DNA from: Alphaproteobacteria bacterium
GTDB lineage: Bacteria > Myxococcota_A > UBA796 > GCA-2862545
Length of the DNA stretch: 64,000 nucleotides
Assembly: GCA_020632955.1 (NCBI GenBank)
Contig: JACKEO010000005.1
Span: 256,263 to 320,262, forward strand
Direction: 5' to 3'
The notes below the pieces were generated by a model. It was not told the DNA's origin. It made no database searches and saw nothing but the letters and a program-made list of their open reading frames with translations. Of the stretch, positions 16,330 to 24,278 are shown in pieces (within the stretch, counting starts at the first letter, position 1; each line of letters begins with the position of its first letter). Made by a program: the position numbers and the translations under genes.

Positions 16330-17177
16330 TGCTCCCCGCCGGGCTCCTCGCCCTGTCGCTCGCCCTCGCGCAGGACGCGCCGGTGGATCCGCCGGCCGAC
16401 CCCACGCCTGTGGACGACACGGACGACACCGACGACTACCTCGACGTCACCGAGGTCGAGGAGGACGACGACGGGGAGTACCTCACGATCACCGTCATCG
16501 GGGAGCAGCAGGTGCGCGCCGCCCAGGATGCGGTGGTGAAGTCCCTCGACGCCCTGGGCTGGCGCGCGCGACGCAAGCGCGACGGCACCGTGGTCTTCCG
16601 CGGTCCGGAGGGCTGGATGGGCAAGGCCACGCTCACGCCGCGGGGGGAGCTCGAGTTCTCCCAGCCGGTGATCGCCTTCGACGGCGCGATGGCGGGCGGC
16701 GCCACCTACGAGAGCGCACCCCAGACGGGCAACGACGCGCCTGTGGGCGGGGTGGGCGTGAGCACGCTGCCGCTGCCGGGCAAGAAGAAGGTGGGGGCCA
16801 TCCAGCGCGAGATCCGCGACGAGGTGCGCGACGAGGTGCTCGCCTTCCGTCGCACCATCCAGCTCCGGCACTTCAGCACCTACATCGCCGAGCTGCCCGA
16901 TCGTCTCGACGCGCTGTGGACCGAAGGGGCCTCGCTCGACCTGGGCGCCACGGTCCCCACGCCCGAGGCGCGCCGTGCGCAGATCCTCGACTTCTGGGCC
17001 ACCCGCACCGACACGCCGGAAGGGCGCACGGTGTCCCGCTCCGTCGAGATCTGGCTCCGCCAGACCGTGATGGACACGCCCCACGCGGTCACCCGCGAGG
17101 AGGCGGCCGCCGCAGAGGCCCGGCGCACCGATGGTCGCAAGCTCGACATCTTCCCGGGTGGCGTGGCGGCGCCCTGA
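16329..17177 (+). CDS. Secreted hypothetical protein
   Basis: 282 residues from ATG at 16329 (GTG at 16326 is equally possible; either overlaps the previous stop). A signal peptide ends near MLPAGLLALSLALAQ, followed by an acidic spacer (DPTPVDDTDDTDDYLDV). The middle (about 55-110) has YLTITVIGEQQVRAAQDAVVKSLDALGW and DGTVVFRGPEGWMGKATLTPRGE, a small beta-rich domain. Then come charged helices (QREIRDEVRDEVLAFRRTIQL). No Cys after the signal, so periplasmic rather than lipidated. Unrecognised family. Confidence 0.68.
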   Translation: MLPAGLLALSLALAQDAPVDPPADPTPVDDTDDTDDYLDVTEVEEDDDGEYLTITVIGEQQVRAAQDAVVKSLDALGWRARRKRDGTVVFRGPEGWMGKATLTPRGELEFSQPVIAFDGAMAGGATYESAPQTGNDAPVGGVGVSTLPLPGKKKVGAIQREIRDEVRDEVLAFRRTIQLRHFSTYIAELPDRLDALWTEGASLDLGATVPTPEARRAQILDFWATRTDTPEGRTVSRSVEIWLRQTVMDTPHAVTREEAAAAEARRTDGRKLDIFPGGVAAP

Positions 17178-17253
17178 TGGCGGTCGGGCCGATGGCGGGC
17201 GGGCGCGGCGCGGTCACCGTCCGCCTGTGGCACCATGCGCCGACGGAGGCTCG

Positions 17254-19641
17254 GTGACACGCTCCCTGTGCATGCTCGTGCTGGTGGCCTGCGGTGGTGG
17301 ACCCACGGCCCCCCCGCCACCCGAGGAGCAGCCGCCCCCGCCGCCCGCGCAACCCGAGGTCGACCTGGGCCCACGCGACGTCGTGCGCCTGGACGATCCC
17401 GCCCGCATCACGTCGATCGAGCTCCCCCCCACCAACCTCACGCCGGGGCGCGTGCCCGGGATCACGCCGCTGCGCCAGCCCTTCGTGCGCGACCGGGCGA
17501 CGAGCACCGCCGAGGTCGACGTCTACCGCACGCCCCTTCCGCTCGACCCGCTCCTCCTCCTGGCGGATGCAGGCGGGCGTCGGCCAGGCTCCTTCGAGCC
17601 CCGGGGGCTGTCGCTGTCGGGTCCGCAGGGCAGGCTCCCCTTCGCCGTCACCACGCGGCCGGGCACCTGGGGCTGGGATGCCGACAGCCTGGTGCTGAGG
17701 GCGAGCGCGGGGAGCCCCGCGCCCGAGGCGCGTCGGCACCGCATCTCGTCGGACGCCCTCGCCGGGGTGGAGCGAGGGCTCGACTTCCAGGCCTCCGGAC
17801 TCGCCGCGGAGGACTTCGTCGTCCGCACCCTGCAAGGCGGGGAGCGCACCTGGTCGGGCCTCTTCCTGCCGGCGCCGGGGCGGATCGCCTGGACGGTGGA
17901 GGTGCCCTTCGACGCGGTCTTCGACGCCCAGGTGGTGCTCCTCGCCGCACCGGTCTCGGGCAGCGGCTCGGACGGGGCCTCGGCCATCCTCGAGGTGCAG
18001 GATCCGACGCGCCCCGACGAGGCCTTCGAGCTGGGGCGCATCGACGCGTCGCGCGAGGGGACCCGCTGGCGGGTGGACCTCGACGAGTACGCGGGTCGCA
18101 CCGTGCAGCTCCGCCTGCGCACCGATCCAGGGCTCACCCGCTTCTACGACCACGTCCTGCTCGCGGACCCGGTCGTGCGTCGTCGCGAGGACGCACCCAC
18201 CCACGTGGTCGTCGTCGATCTGGGCGGACTCGGCGCCGGCGCGCTGGGCGTCCTGGGCAACCCGAGGCCGGTGTCGCCGGCGCTCGATGCCCTCGCGGCA
18301 CGCGGGGCGGTCTTCGAGCAGGCCTGGGCGCCGTCCCCGCAGGGCGATCTGTCGCTGGGGGCCGCGCTCACCGGCGTGCTGCCGGGGGAGCCCGTGCAGG
18401 CCACCCTGGCCGGACGTGCGCGGGAGGCGGGCTTCGCCACGGGCGCCTTCGTGGCGGGAGAGGTCGATCGCGCCCTCGACGGCTTCGCCCGCACCTGGGC
18501 GCCGTCCGGAGGCGAGGCGGCCGACCTCGTGAAGGCCGCGGGCGCCTTCCTCGCCGAGGCCGAGGACCGCGACGCGCTCGTGGTGCTGCGTCCCCATGCC
18601 ACCAGCCTGCCGTTCACGGTCGCGGGCCCGCACCGGGGCCGCTACGCGAAGGAGCCCTGGCGTGGCACCCCGCTGGAGCCCACGGCCCTGGGGGCCGTGG
18701 CGCCCGACGCGCCCGAGGTCACGCGTCTGCAGGACCACCTCCAGGGTCGGCGCGATCAGCTCGTGCGCACGCTCGACGACGAGCTCGGCAAGCTGCTGCC
18801 GTTGCTCCGTGCCGACGCCCGGGTGGTGGTGATGGGCGACCACGGCGTGGAGCTGTGGGAGCACGGCGGTGTGGGGGCCGGCCACGCCCTCGTGCCCGAG
18901 ACCCTGAGGGTGCCCCTGGTGGTGGTGGGCCCGGGCGTGCCGCCGGGTCGCGTGGCAGCGCCGGTGTCCACGGTCGATCTGGCGGCCACGCTGCTCGAGC
19001 TCGGGGATCTCGCGGGCGGGCCGGGCCTGCCGGGCACCTCCCTCCTCGCGCTGGCCGAGGGGGCGGGGGGTGTCGCGTCGCCCCCCGTGGTCGGGTGGCC
19101 GGCGCGTGGCGTGGGCTGGGGCGTGGTGGCCCAGGGCGCCCTGTGGACCACCACGGGCGCGGGAGAGCGCGTGCTGCCGCTCGTCGCGCCGACGTCCGAC
19201 ACGGATCCGGTGGCCCTGCCCGACGCGGCGGTCCTCCGCGCCGCCTTCACGGAGGCCACGGGGAGCACGCTCGTGCGCGTGGCCGACGTGGAGCTCGACC
19301 TCCCCGAGGCGGCCGACGGGGGCTTCACGCTGCGCCTGTCCCACCCCGCCGGCCTCGGTGCCGCCTGGCTCGCAGGGGCTGGCGCGCGCGATCTGCCGGC
19401 GCCCGCCGTCGACGGGGCGGGGGTGGTCTACCGCCACCCGGCGCACCTCGCGCCGCCCGCGGCCGTGCTGGTCGAGCTGGGGGACCGGCCGCTGGAGGGT
19501 CTGCAGGTGCGCGTCGAGGGGGGCGGTCCCGCCCTCGAGCTCGTGGCCGGCGCCGACGGCGGATCGACGGGGGAGGCCGGGCGGGGCCTGCGCGTGGGCA
19601 CCACCGCGGCCCCCCGGCCCGCGTCCGCCGGGACGCCGTGA
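17254..19641 (+). CDS. Sulfatase/alkaline-phosphatase-superfamily lipoprotein
   Basis: 795 residues from GTG at 17254, with GGAGG five bases upstream. The lipobox follows at once (TRSLCMLVLVACGGG), then a Pro-rich spacer. Residues ~100-320 form a beta-rich domain. From ~325 a sulfatase-like domain begins: HVVVVDLGGLGAGALGVLGN, RPVSPALDALAARGAVFEQAWA, then RVVVMGDHGVELWEHGG with the GDHG metal motif, and VSTVDLAATLLELGDLAG. At the nucleophile position the sequence reads APSPQGDLSLGAALTG, with no CxPxR formylglycine motif and no clear Ser/Thr equivalent. Catalysis is therefore uncertain. Family members hydrolyse sulfate or phosphate esters or transfer phosphoethanolamine. Probably on the cell surface. 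Confidence 0.82.
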   Translation: MTRSLCMLVLVACGGGPTAPPPPEEQPPPPPAQPEVDLGPRDVVRLDDPARITSIELPPTNLTPGRVPGITPLRQPFVRDRATSTAEVDVYRTPLPLDPLLLLADAGGRRPGSFEPRGLSLSGPQGRLPFAVTTRPGTWGWDADSLVLRASAGSPAPEARRHRISSDALAGVERGLDFQASGLAAEDFVVRTLQGGERTWSGLFLPAPGRIAWTVEVPFDAVFDAQVVLLAAPVSGSGSDGASAILEVQDPTRPDEAFELGRIDASREGTRWRVDLDEYAGRTVQLRLRTDPGLTRFYDHVLLADPVVRRREDAPTHVVVVDLGGLGAGALGVLGNPRPVSPALDALAARGAVFEQAWAPSPQGDLSLGAALTGVLPGEPVQATLAGRAREAGFATGAFVAGEVDRALDGFARTWAPSGGEAADLVKAAGAFLAEAEDRDALVVLRPHATSLPFTVAGPHRGRYAKEPWRGTPLEPTALGAVAPDAPEVTRLQDHLQGRRDQLVRTLDDELGKLLPLLRADARVVVMGDHGVELWEHGGVGAGHALVPETLRVPLVVVGPGVPPGRVAAPVSTVDLAATLLELGDLAGGPGLPGTSLLALAEGAGGVASPPVVGWPARGVGWGVVAQGALWTTTGAGERVLPLVAPTSDTDPVALPDAAVLRAAFTEATGSTLVRVADVELDLPEAADGGFTLRLSHPAGLGAAWLAGAGARDLPAPAVDGAGVVYRHPAHLAPPAAVLVELGDRPLEGLQVRVEGGGPALELVAGADGGSTGEAGRGLRVGTTAAPRPASAGTP

Positions 19642-19746
19642 GCGCCGACCCGGGTCCCCGCGCCGTCGCCGTGCCGGCCCGCGCCTCCGTGGCTCGACAC
19701 CCCCCGGCCCCCGGGTGAGGTCGCCCCCCACGTGGAGGTGACGCGG

Positions 19747-21093
19747 GTGAGACGCCGGCTGGCCATCGCGGTGGGCGTGCTGCTCGCCGGGCCCGCGGGG
19801 GCTGCGACCCTGCAGGAGGCCTGGGACGCCGCGGAGCGGGGCAGCGTGGAGGTCCGCCTGGCGCGGGAGCAGGTCGTGCAGACCGGCACGCTGCGCTTCC
19901 AGGCCCTGTCGGTGCAGCTGCCCCAGGTGCTCACGCAGTGGACCTGGGTGCGGAACGAGGTCGAGATCCCCATCCCCGACGAGCTCCTCCAGCCCCAGTA
20001 CGTCTTCGTCACCCAGTCCGGCCAGTTCGTGCCCCTGCCCGACGACTTCGTGCCGCCCTCCGACGTGGACGTCGATCGCAGCGCGCTGCCCCAGCTCCAG
20101 CCGCTGGAGACCTTCGGCGGCTCGGTGACCCTGCTGCAGCCCCTGCTGCGCGCCCAGGCCGTGCCCGGCTGGCAGGCGGCCACGGGTGCGTGGCGCGCGG
20201 CGCAGCGGGAGGAGTCCCGGGTACGGCAGGCGGTCCGCGCCGCCACGGCGCGGGTCTTCTTCGGCCTGCACACCGCCCGCGCCGCCGTGGAGGTGGCGCA
20301 GGCCAACGTGGAGGTGAGCCGGCGTCAGCTCGACCTCGCCCGTCGTCAGGTGGATGCGGGCCTCGTCGCCCGGCGCGCGGTGCTCCAGGCGGAGCTGGCC
20401 GTGTCGCGGGCGGAGCGCGACCGCAACGGTGCCGCCGAGCAGGTGGTGGTGGCCGAGCAGGGCTGGCGTCGCGTGGTGGGATCCGACCCCCCGGCCGACC
20501 TCGACCTGCCGGCGCCCTTCGAGCTCCCGGACGAGGCGCTCCCGGAAGACGCCCTGGCGCGCCGGGACGACCTGGAGGCGGCGGAGCTGCGGGTGACGGC
20601 GGCACGCAAGGAGCGCACCGCGCGCGACCTGGAGTGGGCCCCCACCGTGGACTTCTTCTTCCAGGAGAACCTCAACCTCACCCCGTCGGCCCTGAGCCCG
20701 CGCGTGGACCAGTGGCGGCTCGGACTCCGGCTGGACTGGACGATCTTCGACGGCGGCCTGCGCATCGCCCGGTCGCGGGAGCTGCGCAGCCGGGTCCGGG
20801 CGGCGGAGCTGCTGGTGGAACAGCGTCAGCGCATGGTGCGCGAGGAGGTCGCCGTGGGGGTCGAGCGGGTGCAGCGCGCCGAGCGCACGCTCGAGGCCGT
20901 GGAGCGGGAGGTGGATCTGGCCACCGAGAGCCTCGAGCTGGCGGAGCGGGCCTTCGAGGCGGGCAGCGCCACCTTCCTCGACGTGGAGAGCGCCCGGCTC
21001 GCGCTGTCCTCGGCGCTGCTCGCGCGCATCTCCGAGCGCGCGGAGCGGGAGCTGGCCGCCGTGGACCTGCTCCTCGCGATGGGCGTGCTGTAG
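19747..21093 (+). CDS. TolC-family outer membrane efflux protein
   Basis: 448 residues. GTG at 19747 is chosen because GGAGG lies eight bases upstream and the protein then starts with a signal peptide (RRRLAIAVGVLLAGPAGAA); a further GTG occurs at 19732. Features: ATLQEAWDAAERGSVEVRLA, long coiled-coil helices, the repeated VEVSRRQLDLARRQVDAGLV and ATESLELAERAFEAGSATFLDV segments, and GLRLDWTIFDGGLRIARSRE. The two-fold repeat is the OEP signature. TolC proteins form trimeric ducts for RND or type I exporters. An RND pump with its adaptor lies 3-7 kb downstream on the opposite strand and is a possible partner, which is inference. Confidence 0.93.
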   Translation: MRRRLAIAVGVLLAGPAGAATLQEAWDAAERGSVEVRLAREQVVQTGTLRFQALSVQLPQVLTQWTWVRNEVEIPIPDELLQPQYVFVTQSGQFVPLPDDFVPPSDVDVDRSALPQLQPLETFGGSVTLLQPLLRAQAVPGWQAATGAWRAAQREESRVRQAVRAATARVFFGLHTARAAVEVAQANVEVSRRQLDLARRQVDAGLVARRAVLQAELAVSRAERDRNGAAEQVVVAEQGWRRVVGSDPPADLDLPAPFELPDEALPEDALARRDDLEAAELRVTAARKERTARDLEWAPTVDFFFQENLNLTPSALSPRVDQWRLGLRLDWTIFDGGLRIARSRELRSRVRAAELLVEQRQRMVREEVAVGVERVQRAERTLEAVEREVDLATESLELAERAFEAGSATFLDVESARLALSSALLARISERAERELAAVDLLLAMGVL

Positions 21094-21099
21094 CGGTCC

Positions 21100-21121
21100 C
21101 GTGGGCGTCGTCGACGCCACG
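21100..21121 (+). terminator. Hairpin just after tolC-like gene
   Basis: CGTGG(G)CGTCG and CGACGCCACG form a ten-base stem with one bulged G, seven bases past the stop. There is no T-run. It is a likely intrinsic-type terminator for a G+C-rich genome. Confidence 0.42.
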
Positions 21122-21190
21122 TGCTGACGCGCTCCTGTCGTCGTGTCGCGCCTGGGGCGCTAACGTGGGGTCCGGAACCGAGGATCTCCG

Positions 21191-22288
21191 ATGCCCTGGC
21201 TCGTCCTGCGCATCGTCGCGCAGGCTGCAGCGACCTTCCTGGCGTCCACGCTGATCTTCGACGTGGTCCACGTGCTCCTGCACGCGGGCGACCGCGCCGA
21301 GGGGCGGCTCGGGCGAGGGCTCGCGCGCCTGCACGACGCGCACCACGACTTCCTCGGCAGCGATCTGCAGGTCCGCGACGAGCGCTGGCGCGCGAACGTG
21401 GTCTTCCAGCACCTGCCCGAGGCGGGCTCGGTGGTGGTGGGCACGCTGGCCCTCGCGCGGCTCGTGCATCCGGTGGCCCTGGTCCTGGCCACGACGGCGC
21501 AGGTGGCCATGCTGGTGCGGCGGCTGGCCAGTCGGGGTCGCGACTGGCACCACCGGCCGCTGACGCGGGTGCTCCGGCCCTGGTCCGGATGGTTCGTCGG
21601 CCGCGACTACCATGCCCTCCACCACCTCCACCCGGGCCACTTCCAGGGCTCGGCGCTCACCCTGGTGGACCGGGTGCGCGGCACGTCGCTGCCCCTGGGC
21701 GGACGCACGGCCGTGGTCACCGGCGCGGACACGTCCCTCGGGGCTGCGCTCACCTCACGTCTGGAGGCGGGGGGCGCCCACGTCCTGCGCCTCGACCTGC
21801 CGCGGGACCTGGCCCTGGTCGGGGCGGGTGCGGCGGACGAGGCGCTGGCCCGCGCCGACCTGCTGGTCCTCGCCCACCCCGTCGCGGCCCTCGCCGACCA
21901 GGACCTCGCCGTCGCGCTGGTGGAGCGTCACCGTGCCCTGCGTCGCGCGGCCCTGGTGGTGCCCGAGGTGTGGGCCGTGCTGCCGCCCGACGCCGGCAGC
22001 GGGTGGCGGCGGGTGCTGCGGGGACTGTTCCACGAGCGCACGCTCACCGTGCGCCTGCTCCTCGCCCTGCCGGGGGACGCGCCCGCGCGGGCCGCCCGGC
22101 GGCTGGTGGCGCAGGCGGGGCGGGGTGCGCGGGTGCTCGTGAGCGGGGAGCGCGCCGCCGGCCTCGCCGAGATCGTGCGGCTCGCGCTGCGCCGGGACGT
22201 CGAGACGGCGGGAGCCTGGGTCCACCGGCGGTCGCTGTCGGCCTTCGTGGACCCGGCGCGTCCGGTGCCCTGCCGCGCCTCGGCGTAG
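21191..22288 (+). CDS. Fatty acid hydroxylase / SDR-like fusion (bifunctional sterol desaturase-SDR type)
   Basis: 365 residues from ATG at 21191. The N-terminal half is membrane-associated and has three histidine boxes of the fatty-acid-hydroxylase/sterol-desaturase superfamily: His27-x3-His31, His48-x2-His51-His52 and His141-x2-His144-His145. A WHH lies at 119-121. The C-terminal half (from ~172) reads RTAVVTGADTSLGAALTSRLEAGG, an SDR Rossmann entry; the usual YxxxK was not found, so this half may be a degenerate SDR. The layout recalls plant CER1/CER3 and bacterial proteins labelled bifunctional sterol desaturase/short-chain dehydrogenase. A lipid or aldehyde substrate is inferred. Confidence 0.78.
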   Translation: MPWLVLRIVAQAAATFLASTLIFDVVHVLLHAGDRAEGRLGRGLARLHDAHHDFLGSDLQVRDERWRANVVFQHLPEAGSVVVGTLALARLVHPVALVLATTAQVAMLVRRLASRGRDWHHRPLTRVLRPWSGWFVGRDYHALHHLHPGHFQGSALTLVDRVRGTSLPLGGRTAVVTGADTSLGAALTSRLEAGGAHVLRLDLPRDLALVGAGAADEALARADLLVLAHPVAALADQDLAVALVERHRALRRAALVVPEVWAVLPPDAGSGWRRVLRGLFHERTLTVRLLLALPGDAPARAARRLVAQAGRGARVLVSGERAAGLAEIVRLALRRDVETAGAWVHRRSLSAFVDPARPVPCRASA

Positions 22289-22298
22289 GCGTCGGGGC

Positions 22299-22910
22299 CT
22301 ACGGCTCCGCGGCCTTCCTCGCGCGTCGCTCGGCACGGGTGGGGATGCGGGCCATGAAGACCGCCTCGGCGAGCGCGCCCGCGGTGACCCCGGCGCGGGA
22401 CGGCGTGCCCCCGGGAAGGACGGCCTCGGGCTGCATCCACCCGACGAAGGGTCGGAGGTACACGCCCACGCTCCACCGCTCGCTCGCCTCGAGCAGGTCG
22501 AGACCCACCCGCACGTCCCCCACGAAGCGCTGGTAGGTGCTGCCCGCGAAGCCGTAGGCGATGGACGCGCCCGGGGCGACCACCACCTTCGTCCGTGGCG
22601 CCACGGGCAGGTGGCCGCCCACGTGGAGGTCGTAGTCGAGGCGCCCCTGGCCCTTCGCGATGGCCGGCGTGAGCATGCGCTGCACGTTGAGCGTGGTGTG
22701 CCACGCCACCTTCGGCGTGAAGAAGGACCGCAGCTCGAAGGCCGCGAGCTCCAGGGTGAAGGCGGACTGGTCGAGGGTGCCCACGATGCCGCCGCCCGCC
22801 TGCAGGCCCACGCCCACCTCGTAGCGGATGTCCTTGAACCACGATCCCTTGCGTGGCTCCTCGGCGTGGGCGGGGAGGGAGAGCGCGGCGGTGAGGAGGA
22901 GCGGAAGCAT
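22299..22910 (-). CDS. Outer-membrane beta-barrel protein, uncharacterised
   Basis: 203 residues from ATG at 22910. Signal peptide MLPLLLTAALSLPAHA, then amphipathic strands rich in aromatic and Gly residues: FKDIRYEVGVGLQAGGGIVG, FTLELAAFELRSFFTPKVAWH, RLDYDLHVGGHLPVAPRTKV, WSVGVYLRPFVGWMQPE. This suggests a small eight-strand-like barrel. The C-terminus is Arg/Ala-rich and does not end in the usual aromatic residue. Divergent from the next barrel gene, with 111 bases between starts. Confidence 0.7.
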   Translation of the reverse strand: MLPLLLTAALSLPAHAEEPRKGSWFKDIRYEVGVGLQAGGGIVGTLDQSAFTLELAAFELRSFFTPKVAWHTTLNVQRMLTPAIAKGQGRLDYDLHVGGHLPVAPRTKVVVAPGASIAYGFAGSTYQRFVGDVRVGLDLLEASERWSVGVYLRPFVGWMQPEAVLPGGTPSRAGVTAGALAEAVFMARIPTRAERRARKAAEP

Positions 22911-23021
22911 CGGCGGCGTCTATCCAAGCGGGGGTGGGCAGCGAAGGCGCGGGCACCGGATGCAGACGGATCCAGACCGGGGTACCCCGCGCGACGCGGG
23001 ATCCCGCCACGGGAGGCTTCC

Positions 23022-24278
23022 TTGCGTGCCCTTCCGGTCCTGCCGCTGCTGCTCGCCGCGTCCACCTGGCGCGGCCTGGAGGCGCGAGCGGCGGAGGACC
23101 CCGAGGCGGACGTGCCCACCGTGGCCGGTCCGATCCAGGGCGAGACCCCCGCGCCACCGGACGAGCCGCCCGCGTCGACCGCCCGCGGCGAGCGGCCCTA
23201 CCGGATCGGCGGCCTCGTGGTCCCCCTGGCCAACTTCAACAGCATCGACGGCCTGGGCCTGGGCCTGGGTCTCGAGGTCTACGATCGCAAGCGGGAGCTC
23301 GACTACGGCTACCGCAACCGGCTGACCGCCTGGACCTTCTGGACCACCTCGGGCAACTACACCTCGAACTACCTGCAGTACGAGCGCCGCGGGGAGCAGC
23401 TCTTCGTCGCCCGCCTCGCCTACCGGGTGTGGCGGAACATGGTGTACGTCGGGGTGGGGGGCGAGGACGTCAGCGTGCAGCTCCCGCCGGAGCGCTCCTT
23501 CGGCAACGTGGTCTACGGGCCCTCGCTGCTGGCGTCGGCGATCATCCCGCTCCCGCGCAACCCGGTGTACGTCTGGGCCCAGGCCTACGGGCGCTACACC
23601 CTGTCGGAGGCCGCCCCGGGCACGCTGCTGGAGGAGGAGTCCCCCTTCGGCCTGGGCGAGGCCTTCTACTTCGACACCTCCGTGGGGCTGGCCCTGCAGG
23701 AGGTCGACCGCTGGCCCGTGCCCAACAAGGGCATCCGATCGGAGGTGTCGGGCCGGTTCGGCGGCACCGTGGCTGCCGGGGACTTCACGCCGATCGCCGG
23801 CGTCAACGCCGAGGTGATCGGCTGGTGGCCCCTCGTCGGGCAGTGGCTGGTGCTCGGAGGCCGCGTGGTCTTCGACAAGACCTGGGGACAGCGACCGTGG
23901 TGGGAGCAGGAGTGGCTCGGCGGCCAGTTCCGCGACGAGGCGGCCTACGAGCAGATGCTCACCGGCTACGCCCGCAGCCGCACCCGGGGCGACGGGGTGC
24001 TCGCCAACCTCCTCGAGCTGCGGGGCTGGCTCGGCCGCACCCGTCATCCCTTCTGGGACATGGACTTCTACGTGGACGTCTACGCCGAGTCGGCCTTCCT
24101 CTTCGAGGGGGACGACCTGGGTCCGCACATGCCCACGCTGGGCGCGAGCGTGCAGCTGGTGTGGCAGGGGGTGGTGCAGCTGCGTCCCTTCGTGAGCCTG
24201 GGGTGGCTCTCCGACACGCCAGGGGGGCCTCGCCATGCCACGCCCTTCTTCGGCGTCAGCGTCGTCGACCCCCTCTGA
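23022..24278 (+). CDS. BamA/TamA-like (D15) outer-membrane barrel protein without POTRA domains
   Basis: 418 residues from a TTG at 23022, supported by GGGAGG six bases upstream and a signal peptide that follows directly (RALPVLPLLLAASTWRGL). A Pro/Asp-rich linker leads to a barrel of alternating strands: LGLGLEVYDRKRELDYGYRN, LTAWTFWTTSGNYTSNYLQY, LPRNPVYVWAQAYGRYTLSE, RWPVPNKGIRSEVSGRFGGT (the P-x-x-G of the D15 family), VQLRPFVSLGWLSDTPGG. No POTRA repeats are present, so it is unlikely to be the essential BamA. Its stop abuts the RND gene's stop (TGATCA) with no gap. Confidence 0.75.
   Translation: MRALPVLPLLLAASTWRGLEARAAEDPEADVPTVAGPIQGETPAPPDEPPASTARGERPYRIGGLVVPLANFNSIDGLGLGLGLEVYDRKRELDYGYRNRLTAWTFWTTSGNYTSNYLQYERRGEQLFVARLAYRVWRNMVYVGVGGEDVSVQLPPERSFGNVVYGPSLLASAIIPLPRNPVYVWAQAYGRYTLSEAAPGTLLEEESPFGLGEAFYFDTSVGLALQEVDRWPVPNKGIRSEVSGRFGGTVAAGDFTPIAGVNAEVIGWWPLVGQWLVLGGRVVFDKTWGQRPWWEQEWLGGQFRDEAAYEQMLTGYARSRTRGDGVLANLLELRGWLGRTRHPFWDMDFYVDVYAESAFLFEGDDLGPHMPTLGASVQLVWQGVVQLRPFVSLGWLSDTPGGPRHATPFFGVSVVDPL

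Noticed and set aside
17089..21120. Very long open frame (over 1300 codons) on the minus strand
   Set aside because: It lies antisense to the sulfatase-like and TolC genes. Composition is His/Arg/Gly/Pro shadow typical of G+C-rich DNA. It has no motif and no ribosome site.
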